DNA of 5,275 nt from Gammaproteobacteria bacterium (GTDB lineage Bacteria > Pseudomonadota > Gammaproteobacteria > Pseudomonadales > Azotimanducaceae): assembly GCA_026706425.1 (NCBI GenBank), contig JAPOYW010000299.1, positions 1-5,275 on the forward strand, in the 5' to 3' direction. Positions 1-5,275 of this stretch are shown in pieces. The notes below the pieces were generated by a model that made no database searches, was not told the origin of the DNA, and was given only the letters and a program-made list of their open reading frames with translations. Within the stretch, counting starts at the first letter, position 1. The number at the start of each line of letters is the position of its first letter. The translations under genes and the position numbers were made by a program.

Positions 1-454
1 CCCGGGCCAGCATTGCGTAGAGCGCCCGGGTGTCCTTGACCACGTCGTAGTACTGGTTGGGAACATCGGCCTGGGCCAGGTAGCCCTTGGCGCGTACGCA
101 ATGCGGGCAGGTCGACTTGCCGAAGACGTGGTTGCCCAAGAGCGGCGTGTCAGCCGTTGCGGCTTCGATCACGGTCTGGGTCAGCACACCCCGGTTCAAC
201 GCCCGCCCCTGGGAGATGATCTTGCCGTTGACGAGGACGATCGGGGCGTGCCAGCCGCCCTTGGGCAGCGGCTTCCACCACTCGCTCAGCCAGTCGCGCA
301 GATCGAGTTCCACGTCGATTCCCTTGAGATCGGTGTCGATGCAGTCCTGGATGATGTCCTTGGTGAGCGAGCACTCGCCGCAGGGTATGTTGACCTTGAA
401 CGGCCCCCAGGCACCCGCCCATCGGAACACCGTTATCTTGACAGGATGGCTCAT
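1..454 (-). CDS. Two-domain thioredoxin-fold/glutaredoxin-like redox protein, N-terminal 151 codons (3' end beyond left edge)
   Basis: This is a likely cytoplasmic thiol-disulfide oxidoreductase; its partner is unknown. Translating the minus strand from the ATG at 454 gives 151 codons without a stop, running off the left edge. Residues about 6-100 look like a thioredoxin-fold domain: a beta strand (KITVFRW), CGEC at 25-28, then a helix, and HAPIVLVNGKIISQG at 69-83, where P71 fits the cis-proline loop. Residues about 108-151 begin a second, glutaredoxin-like domain: NHVFGKSTCPHCVRAKGYL, with CPHC at 116-119. Its TVP and GG glutathione-binding elements would lie beyond the edge. No signal peptide is visible. 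An in-frame ATG at 475 would add seven residues. Its only nearby GGAG touches the start codon, and neither start has a well-spaced Shine-Dalgarno site, so the start is unsure. The gene lies downstream of the glycosyltransferase on the same strand. Domain assignment is by motif and predicted fold only; the exact family name is not certain. Confidence 0.8.
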   Translation of the reverse strand, partial: MSHPVKITVFRWAGAWGPFKVNIPCGECSLTKDIIQDCIDTDLKGIDVELDLRDWLSEWWKPLPKGGWHAPIVLVNGKIISQGRALNRGVLTQTVIEAATADTPLLGNHVFGKSTCPHCVRAKGYLAQADVPNQYYDVVKDTRALYAMLAR

Positions 455-525
455 GGGGGCTGGGCGCAAACCCATCTCCGGTGCCGTCGTGGATGCGGAC
501 TCTAGCGATTCCGGGAGAGGGTTGT

Positions 526-538
526 CCCAAAATTTGGG
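526..538. promoter_or_regulatory. Small perfect palindrome in an AT-rich island upstream of the redox gene, possible operator
   Basis: The arms CCCAAA and TTTGGG flank one A, a perfect 6-bp inverted repeat. It lies in the 123-bp gap between the two minus-strand genes, 72 bp upstream of the ATG at 454. A second AT-rich tract (AATTTT, 545-550) lies beside it, and both stand out against GC-rich DNA, as a promoter region would. A poor minus-strand promoter can be drawn: TTGCTG at 575-570, an 18-nt spacer and CAAAAT at 551-546. That would put the transcription start next to or inside the palindrome, as for a repressor site. The stem is too short and lacks a following T-run, so a terminator is less likely. 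No known regulator was matched; the operator role is inferred. Confidence 0.25.
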
Positions 539-577
539 GTGTCTAATTTTGAAATCGGATCTTCGTGCACAGCAAGT

Positions 578-1903
578 CTAGACCATCGAGCGGCGTCGCC
601 AGATATCGACTCCGACGGCGGTGAGGATCAGACCAAACTCCAAGGGCCGAAGCCAGTGGGGATGGGCGAACGGTTCGAGATCGAACACGCCCAGGTTCAA
701 GCCCGTGACGTAGGAAAGCAACATCGCCAGTGAGGCGGTCCAGGCCCACAGGCTCGGGTAGACCACGGCGAAGGGCAGCAGCCAGAGCGCGTACCACGGG
801 TTGATCACCGGGGCGGCCAGCAGGAAACACCCGAATATCCAATCCCCGCGCGGAATCTGCCCGGCGCTGTGGCGGGAATAGTGAAGCCAGTAGGTCCCGC
901 CAATGACGACCAGGACGCAGCCGAGAAGCCATTTCGTCTCGGCGGCTGGCAGCCACTGCGAGAGCAAGCCGAACAGCGCCGAATTGAACTCCCAGGAGGC
1001 CGCGACGAGGGCCAGAGCTGTGAGGTCCGTCCCGCCTTGGATGACGAACGGCAGGTACAGCAGGGCTACGGAGGCGGCGAACGCGATCCACGCCTTGGGA
1101 CCCGCCCGGGCCAGCACGAACGGCACGAGCAGCAGCGCGAATACCTTGGCGCCCACGGCCAGCGCCAGGCAGACGGCCGCCGCCCGCGACTGTTCGCGAT
1201 GCCGCAGCAGGATTGCGGCGACGAGCAGGCATGCGCCGAGTCCGTCGGGATGGGCCGTGAACGCGATTTCCTTGATCACCAGCGGACACCAGGCGTAGAG
1301 CAACACGAATCGCGGTGCGGCGACGGTCGTCAGCAATCGGATGAGCAGTATGTCGATGCCGAGCAGAAGGACCTGCACGGGCCACAAGCTCGCGGGCGCC
1401 ACGAGGTGTCCGAGCAGGAACACGAACTGCGTCGTGGGCCCGTAGATCGTCGGAACGTCCGGGTAGTTGACCTGATCAAGGACGCGCTGGAAGGCTGCGG
1501 GAACGGTGTCGTCCGCGAACGAGGCGGCTGGTGCCCAGCCGTAGGGCGTGCCGGTCTCGGCGAAACGGTAGCCGTCCCAGAGATACCGGAAGTAGTCGTC
1601 CTCGAAGAGCGGCACGCCGAACAGTCCGCAGACGCGGAATGCGACCGCCCAGATGATCAGACGGCCCACCGGCACGCCGTCCGGATGCTTCGCTAGCAGC
1701 GCGAAAACGGCCAGCCAAGGCAGGGCAACCCAGCCGATCAGCGCGAAGAACGGTGCCAGGCTCGGTTCCCCGAGGCCGCCCCAGGAGTAGTAGGCAAGCG
1801 CCAGGTGGCCGAGAACGCAGACGAACCCGCCCGTGTCGACAATGAACTCGGGAGTCCATCGGGACGTCTGGCCGGAGAGTGGTCTAGGCAGGGCTGGTGC
1901 CAT
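578..1903 (-). CDS. Multi-pass membrane glycosyltransferase, GT-C fold, mannosyltransferase/GT87-like
   Basis: The protein of 441 residues is mostly hydrophobic, with about ten or more likely membrane segments (for example near 25-41, 51-71, 80-99, 158-190, 198-214, 242-263, 270-287, 325-340, 354-380, 384-402, 422-434). After the third segment comes an acidic loop, FEDDYFRYLWDGYRF (100-114). GT-C enzymes that use polyprenyl-phosphate sugars carry a catalytic acidic motif at this place; D102 or D103 is the candidate. Also family-like are HPDG (218-221) followed by a helix and a conserved lysine (GAK, 251-253), and INPWYALWLLPF (367-378). It probably moves a sugar, perhaps mannose, from a lipid carrier to a glycan or lipid on the outer face of the inner membrane; donor and acceptor cannot be read. 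The ATG at 1903 is the only plausible start, directly before the first membrane segment, though with a poor Shine-Dalgarno site. The frame stays open upstream across livH, but that part reads as low-complexity charged antisense and is not coding. Confidence 0.85.
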   Translation of the reverse strand: MAPALPRPLSGQTSRWTPEFIVDTGGFVCVLGHLALAYYSWGGLGEPSLAPFFALIGWVALPWLAVFALLAKHPDGVPVGRLIIWAVAFRVCGLFGVPLFEDDYFRYLWDGYRFAETGTPYGWAPAASFADDTVPAAFQRVLDQVNYPDVPTIYGPTTQFVFLLGHLVAPASLWPVQVLLLGIDILLIRLLTTVAAPRFVLLYAWCPLVIKEIAFTAHPDGLGACLLVAAILLRHREQSRAAAVCLALAVGAKVFALLLVPFVLARAGPKAWIAFAASVALLYLPFVIQGGTDLTALALVAASWEFNSALFGLLSQWLPAAETKWLLGCVLVVIGGTYWLHYSRHSAGQIPRGDWIFGCFLLAAPVINPWYALWLLPFAVVYPSLWAWTASLAMLLSYVTGLNLGVFDLEPFAHPHWLRPLEFGLILTAVGVDIWRRRSMV

Positions 1904-1929
1904 GGGACGGATACGGGGTGGGTACGGCC

Positions 1930-1959
1930 ATTCTTGAGAGGCAGTCCGTCGCCTGTCAA
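1930..1959 (-). promoter_or_regulatory. Candidate sigma-70 promoter for the glycosyltransferase gene
   Basis: Read on the minus strand, a perfect TTGACA (-35, 1959-1954) is followed after 18 nt by AAGAAT (-10, 1935-1930), which matches the consensus at four of six positions. Transcription would start near 1923, about 20 nt before the ATG at 1903. The site lies in the divergent gap between this gene and livH, so a regulator bound here could affect both directions. This is pattern matching only: a hexamer can occur by chance and the spacer is one longer than the optimum. Confidence 0.4.
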
Positions 1960-1978
1960 CGAGTCCCGTCGGTTCGGC

Positions 1979-1982
1979 AAGG
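1979..1982 (+). promoter_or_regulatory. Shine-Dalgarno site favouring the ATG start of livH
   Basis: AAGG lies 8 nt before the ATG at 1991. The rival TTG start at 2036 is preceded by a C/G-rich stretch without a purine-rich ribosome site, so this short motif is the main sequence reason to prefer the ATG. It is only four bases, so the support is modest. Confidence 0.35.
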
Positions 1983-1990
1983 CGCGTATC

Positions 1991-2947
1991 ATGCCGCCGG
2001 TATTTTGCTTGCGGTCGCGGCGCGCCAACACGACCTTGGAAATCCTGCAGCTTCTCATCATCGGCGTCTCCCAGGGCTGCGTGTACGGCCTGATCGCGCT
2101 CGGCTTCGTGCTGATCTACAAGGCCACGGAGATGGTCAACTTCGCCCAGGGCGACATGATGATGCTGGGGGCGTTCATCGCGTTCAGCCTCATCGAGGCG
2201 TTCGATTGGCTGTTCGCGTTCGTGCCGGTCCTCGCTGGCCTGCCCGGGGCGTCCTTCGCATTCGCGTTTCTCGGCACGTTGCTGGTGATGGCCGCCTTCG
2301 GCGTGGTGCTCGAACGCGGCGTGCTGCGACCGATGATCGGCGAGCCGCCGTTCGCGGTGCTGATGCTCACCATCGGGCTCGGTTTCGTGCTTCGTGCGGT
2401 CGCCGGCGCCATCTGGGGCAACCAGCCCCGGGCCCTGGATTCGCCCTTCGCCGGCGGCACATTCGACATCGGCGGCCTGATCATCGGCTACGAGAACGTC
2501 GCCATCGTGGTGGGCACGGCGTTGCTGTGCGGGGCGCTGTACCTGTTCTTCCGCTTCACGCGCATCGGCGTCGCGATGCAGGCCGCGTCGCAGAACCAAC
2601 TGGCCGCGTTCTACGTCGGGATACCCGTAAAGCGGGTGTTTGCGCTGGTGTGGGCCATATCCGCCGCCATCGCCGCGGCGGCGGGCATCCTGGTGGCACC
2701 GGTGAACCTGATCGACCCGTTGATGGGGTTCATCGGCATCAAGGCTTTCGCGGCGGCCATCGTCGGCGGTTTCGGCAGCCTGCCGGGCGCCATCGTCGGC
2801 GGTCTCCTGATCGGTATCGCCGAACCGTTCGTCGCCCTGCACCTGCCGCCGGGGCTCTCCGAGGTGAGCGCTTTCGTCATCCTGCTGGCCATGCTGGTCG
2901 TACGCCCGCAAGGCATCTTCCCCTCGTTGCAGCAGAAGAAGGTCTGA
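1991..2947 (+). CDS. livH: Branched-chain amino acid type ABC transporter, permease subunit LivH
   Basis: This is one of two inner-membrane subunits that form the channel of a HAAT-family importer. From the ATG at 1991 it has 318 residues. The LivH hallmark QGCVYGLIALGFVLIYKA (28-45), followed by NFAQGDMMMLGAF (50-62), opens the first membrane helices. RIGVAMQAASQNQLAAFYVGI (191-211) is the cytoplasmic coupling loop (EAA-like) that contacts an ATPase subunit. GGFGSLPGAIVGG (259-271) and the VRPQGIF end (304-310) are also typical. Family members usually begin close to the sequence EILQLL, which fits a TTG start at 2036 (303 residues). The 15 extra residues from the ATG are polar and basic, which is unusual for the family. 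The ATG is used here because it has a Shine-Dalgarno site. It heads the operon and is divergent from the glycosyltransferase. Its function is secure at family level; the substrate is not. Confidence 0.92.
   Translation: MPPVFCLRSRRANTTLEILQLLIIGVSQGCVYGLIALGFVLIYKATEMVNFAQGDMMMLGAFIAFSLIEAFDWLFAFVPVLAGLPGASFAFAFLGTLLVMAAFGVVLERGVLRPMIGEPPFAVLMLTIGLGFVLRAVAGAIWGNQPRALDSPFAGGTFDIGGLIIGYENVAIVVGTALLCGALYLFFRFTRIGVAMQAASQNQLAAFYVGIPVKRVFALVWAISAAIAAAAGILVAPVNLIDPLMGFIGIKAFAAAIVGGFGSLPGAIVGGLLIGIAEPFVALHLPPGLSEVSAFVILLAMLVVRPQGIFPSLQQKKV
2936..2942 (+). promoter_or_regulatory. Ribosome binding site of livM inside the end of livH
   Basis: AAGAAGG lies 6 nt before the GTG at 2949 and is formed by the last lysine codons of livH. 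Ribosomes finishing livH would therefore stop next to the livM start, which supports translational coupling and decides the GTG as the livM start. Confidence 0.6.
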
Positions 2948-2948
2948 C

Positions 2949-4025
2949 GTGAGATTCGTCCTCAAGACCAACTACGCCCAGGACGTGAACCTGTTCCTGC
3001 ACAACGGGCAGCGGTTCTGGTACGGCTTGCTCGCCCTGGCGGTGCTGCTCGCGCCGCTGGGTCTCGACAGGTTCTACCTGGGGGAGTTCGCTTATCTCTA
3101 CATTTGGGCGATCGCCGGGGTCGGCCTGATGCTCCTGGTCGGTTACACGGGCCTGGTGAGCTTGGGCCATGCGGCGTTTCTGGCCATCGGCGCATACGCC
3201 CACGCGTGGCTTCTTACCCAAGGCGTGCCCTTCGTCCTCTCGGTGCCCTTGGCGACGGCCTTCTGCGCCGTCATCGGCTACCTCGTCGGACTGCCGGCGT
3301 TGCGCATGACCGGCATCTACCTTGCCATCGCGACGCTGGCCTTCGAACGCATCGCAGCGTGGGTGATCGAGCATTGGGAATCCGTCACCGGCGGTCATTT
3401 CGGCATGCGGGTCCCGGACCCGACGGTCTTCGGCATGAGCCTCGACGGCCCCGTGCCGTTCTACTACCTCTGCCTCGGAATCCTGAGCTTGAGTCTCTTC
3501 GCGGCCTTGAACCTCCTTCGCTCACCGACCGGACGGGCGTTCATCGCGGTTCGGGACTCCGAGGTCTCGGCCGAGAGCATGGGCATCAACCTGGCGCGGA
3601 CCAAGTGCACGGCGTTCGCCCTGTCGGCGGCCTTCAGCGGATTGGCAGGTACCCTGTTCTCGCACCGGATCGGCTACCTGGCGCCGGACGCGTTCACCGT
3701 GCAGACCTCGATCCAACTGCTACTCATGGTGGTCGTGGGCGGTTTGGGATCCCTGCAGGGCGTCGTCTACGGGGCGATATTCCTCGGTCTGCTGCCCCAG
3801 GCCATCGCGATCGGACGCGACGTGCTGCCCCAGTGGATCGGCGAGATACCGGGCCTGGAACCGGGGATATTCGGAGCGATCCTCGTGCTCTTCCTGATCT
3901 TCGAACCGCTCGGCATACACGGCCGCTGGGTAAAGGTCCGGCTGTGGTTCGATCAGTTTCCGCTTTATCGTCGGGCCACCTACAAGCGCCAGCGAAGCTA
4001 CCTGCGCACGGAGCGTGTCCGGTGA
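2949..4025 (+). CDS. livM: Branched-chain amino acid type ABC transporter, permease subunit LivM
   Basis: This is the second channel-forming inner-membrane subunit, pairing with LivH. It has 358 residues from a GTG start one base after the livH stop. It shows the LivM signature GYTGLVSLGHAAFLAIGAY (65-83), then PALRMTGIYLAIATLAF (116-132). The coupling loop SPTGRAFIAVRDSEVSAESMGI (192-213) contacts the ATPase, and GGLGSLQGVVYG (264-275) matches the equivalent repeat in LivH. About eight or more membrane helices are likely. The first 22 residues are polar and probably cytoplasmic. After the last helix comes a strongly basic tail (about 324-358, eleven Arg or Lys), which should stay in the cytoplasm under the positive-inside rule. 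The gene's end overlaps livG by 4 nt. Family assignment is firm; whether the cargo is leucine, isoleucine and valine or another small acid or amide is not shown. Confidence 0.94.
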   Translation: MRFVLKTNYAQDVNLFLHNGQRFWYGLLALAVLLAPLGLDRFYLGEFAYLYIWAIAGVGLMLLVGYTGLVSLGHAAFLAIGAYAHAWLLTQGVPFVLSVPLATAFCAVIGYLVGLPALRMTGIYLAIATLAFERIAAWVIEHWESVTGGHFGMRVPDPTVFGMSLDGPVPFYYLCLGILSLSLFAALNLLRSPTGRAFIAVRDSEVSAESMGINLARTKCTAFALSAAFSGLAGTLFSHRIGYLAPDAFTVQTSIQLLLMVVVGGLGSLQGVVYGAIFLGLLPQAIAIGRDVLPQWIGEIPGLEPGIFGAILVLFLIFEPLGIHGRWVKVRLWFDQFPLYRRATYKRQRSYLRTERVR

Positions 4026-4780
4026 GTCTGTTCGAGGCCCACGACCTGTCGGTCAGCTTTGGCGGCATCAAGGCCGTCCGCGATGTGTCGTTCACTATTC
4101 GTTCGGGCGAGGTGTTCAGCATCATCGGACCGAACGGTGCCGGCAAGACTACGATCTTCAACCTGGTCAGCCGTTTCTACGAAACCGACTCCGGCAGCAT
4201 GGCCTTCGACGGGGTCGACATCACCGGCGTTCCCCCGCACCGTATCGCCGAAATGGGCATCGCGCGGACGTTCCAGAACACGGAACTGTTCGAACACGAG
4301 ACGGTGCTGACCAACCTGCTGATCGCCCACCATGTGCACCGGCGCACCAACCTCGTCACCGATCTGCTGTTCCTGCCCGGCGCGCGTCGCCAGGAACTCG
4401 ACTTTCGACGCCGCGTGGAAGACGTGATCGATCTCCTGGACTTGCAGAGCTACCGGGAGCAACCCATCGGCGGCTTGGCCTACGGTGTCCGCAAGATGGT
4501 GGAAATCGCCCGCGCGCTCTGCCTCGAACCGAAGCTGCTATTGCTGGATGAACCTTCCTCCGGTTTGAACCCGGAGGAGACCGAGGACCTGTCGTTCTGG
4601 ATCGAGGACATCGTGGAGGATCTCGGCATCACCGTGGCCATGGTCGAGCACGACATGAACCTGGTGGCGACGGTGTCGGACCGCGTGATGGCGATGGCCG
4701 ACGGCGCGGAGCTGGCGACAGGAAATCCGACCGAAATCCAGAACCATCCCGACGTCCTGCGGGCATATCTCGGAGACTAA
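4022..4780 (+). CDS. livG: Branched-chain amino acid type ABC transporter, ATP-binding subunit LivG
   Basis: This cytoplasmic ATPase pairs with LivF to drive import; 252 residues. The GTG start overlaps the livM stop in GTGA (4022-4025), with GGAG 8 nt upstream (4010-4013), so coupled translation is likely. In order: Walker A GPNGAGKT (36-43); Q-loop RTFQN (82-86, Q85), in the form usual for LivG; an inserted helical stretch (about 100-140); the signature region GLAYGVRKMVEIARAL (151-166), in which LAYG replaces the usual LSGG, a variation normal in LivG; Walker B LLLLDEP (172-178) with catalytic E177; D-loop SGLN (180-183); switch histidine H210 in VEHDM. The end, HPDVLRAYLGD, is typical. 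All catalytic residues are present, so the subunit should be active. LivG rather than LivF is chosen from the RTFQN loop, the LAYG signature and the gene order. Confidence 0.95.
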   Translation: MSLFEAHDLSVSFGGIKAVRDVSFTIRSGEVFSIIGPNGAGKTTIFNLVSRFYETDSGSMAFDGVDITGVPPHRIAEMGIARTFQNTELFEHETVLTNLLIAHHVHRRTNLVTDLLFLPGARRQELDFRRRVEDVIDLLDLQSYREQPIGGLAYGVRKMVEIARALCLEPKLLLLDEPSSGLNPEETEDLSFWIEDIVEDLGITVAMVEHDMNLVATVSDRVMAMADGAELATGNPTEIQNHPDVLRAYLGD

Positions 4781-4782
4781 GC

Positions 4783-5275
4783 GTGCCGTTGCTCGAACTG
4801 CGCAACATCGAGACCTACTACGGACCGATCATGGCCATCCGGGGCGTTTCGCTCAAGGTGGCCCAGTCCGACATCGTGACCATTCTCGGTGCCAACGGCG
4901 CGGGCAAGACCACAGTGCTGAAGACCATCAGCGCCGCCATGGAAGCGCAGAAGGGGAGCGTCACCTTCGAAGGCGTTGACATCACCGGCTTGGACCCCGA
5001 CCGGGTCGCCCGGCTCGGCATCGGCCACGTGCCGGAGGGACGGGAGGTGTTCCCGTTCCTCAGCGTCGACGAGAACCTGCGCATGGGCGCCTACACGCGA
5101 AGCGATGCCGACATCGGCACCGACATCGAGTTGGTCTACGACTACTTTCCCGCATTGGCCGAGGATCGCTCCCTCGCGGCCGGGTTCCTGTCAGGCGGCC
5201 AGCAGCAGATGCTCGCCATCGGCCGTGCGCTCATGCTGCGACCGCGTCTCATGCTGCTCGACGAGCCGTCCCTCG
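4783..5275 (+). CDS. livF: Branched-chain amino acid type ABC transporter, ATP-binding subunit LivF, N-terminal 164 codons (3' end beyond right edge)
   Basis: This is the second ATPase of the importer, working with LivG. The GTG start lies two bases after the livG stop, with GGAG 7 nt upstream (4772-4775). The reading frame stays open to the right edge. Visible parts: LELRNIETYYGPIMAIRGVSL (about 4-24), Walker A GANGAGKT (36-43), the Q-loop region GHVPEGREVFPFLSVDENL (81-99), where LivF proteins carry PEGR in place of a plain glutamine motif, the signature LSGGQQQM (136-143), and Walker B LMLLDEP (156-162) with E161. The D-loop, the switch histidine and the C-terminal region are missing only because the window ends; full members have about 235 residues. 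The spacing of the motifs matches the family, so there is no sign of damage. Confidence 0.94.
   Translation, partial: MPLLELRNIETYYGPIMAIRGVSLKVAQSDIVTILGANGAGKTTVLKTISAAMEAQKGSVTFEGVDITGLDPDRVARLGIGHVPEGREVFPFLSVDENLRMGAYTRSDADIGTDIELVYDYFPALAEDRSLAAGFLSGGQQQMLAIGRALMLRPRLMLLDEPSL

Noticed and set aside
1..30. Two CCCGGG sites near the left edge, possible repeat
   Set aside because: Six-base GC words are frequent in this DNA and these lie inside a coding region; no longer repeat is present.
526..550. Possible Rho-independent terminator after the glycosyltransferase gene
   Set aside because: The inverted repeat has only 6-bp AT-containing arms and a 1-nt loop, and no T-run follows on the minus strand, so a stable hairpin terminator is not supported.
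87..581. Two plus-strand open frames (87-581 and 101-505) opposite the redox gene
   Set aside because: They show no recognisable domain, while the opposite strand encodes two CxxC thioredoxin-fold domains. They are shadows.
869..1696. Plus-strand open frame of 275 codons opposite the glycosyltransferase
   Set aside because: Composition is low-complexity and charged (rich in Glu, Gln, Arg, Gly), as expected from the antisense of a hydrophobic membrane protein; no motif.
1904..2971. Open minus-strand frame of about 356 codons upstream of the glycosyltransferase, antisense to livH
   Set aside because: Its translation is dominated by His, Asp, Glu, Arg and Gln without any domain, and it lies opposite a clearly conserved permease. 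It is the usual open shadow of a GC-rich membrane protein gene.
3104..4021. Long in-frame extension upstream of livG through livM
   Set aside because: The residues before the GTG at 4022 are arginine- and proline-rich shadow sequence from another frame of livM. LivG families start at the position equivalent to 4022.
4493..4540. Apparent loss of the LSGGQ ABC signature in LivG
   Set aside because: LivG-type ATPases normally carry LAYG or LPYG here; it is a family trait and not a defect.

Overview
The window looks like ordinary chromosomal DNA from a GC-rich Gram-negative bacterium, most likely a proteobacterium. The evidence is the high GC content, dense packing, GTG starts, Shine-Dalgarno sites and a branched-chain amino acid type ABC transporter in the usual order. 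Genus or family cannot be read from it. No mobile element, CRISPR array, RNA gene or prophage piece was seen.

The left third is on the minus strand. It holds the first 151 codons of a redox protein made of two thioredoxin-fold domains (N-terminal CGEC, then a glutaredoxin-like CPHC domain) that runs off the left edge. A gap of 123 bp with AT-rich patches and a small palindrome follows. Next is a complete 441-residue multi-pass membrane glycosyltransferase that resembles polyprenyl-phosphate-sugar dependent mannosyltransferases (GT-C fold, GT87-like).

The right two thirds are on the plus strand, divergent from the glycosyltransferase across a gap of 87 bp (or 132 bp if livH starts at the downstream TTG). 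They hold livH-livM-livG-livF: two permeases and two ATPases of a HAAT-family importer. The genes are joined by a 1-nt gap, a 4-nt overlap and a 2-nt gap, so they almost surely form one translationally coupled operon. livF is cut by the right edge after 164 codons. The solute-binding protein that would define the substrate is not in the window; it may lie downstream of livF or elsewhere.

LivH and LivM would form the membrane channel, LivG and LivF the ATPase pair, and a missing periplasmic protein would deliver a branched-chain amino acid or a similar small amide or acid. The two minus-strand genes have no clear functional link to the transporter. I found no convincing undescribed system. The points most worth checking are the tandem CxxC redox protein, the palindrome upstream of it, and the livH start.
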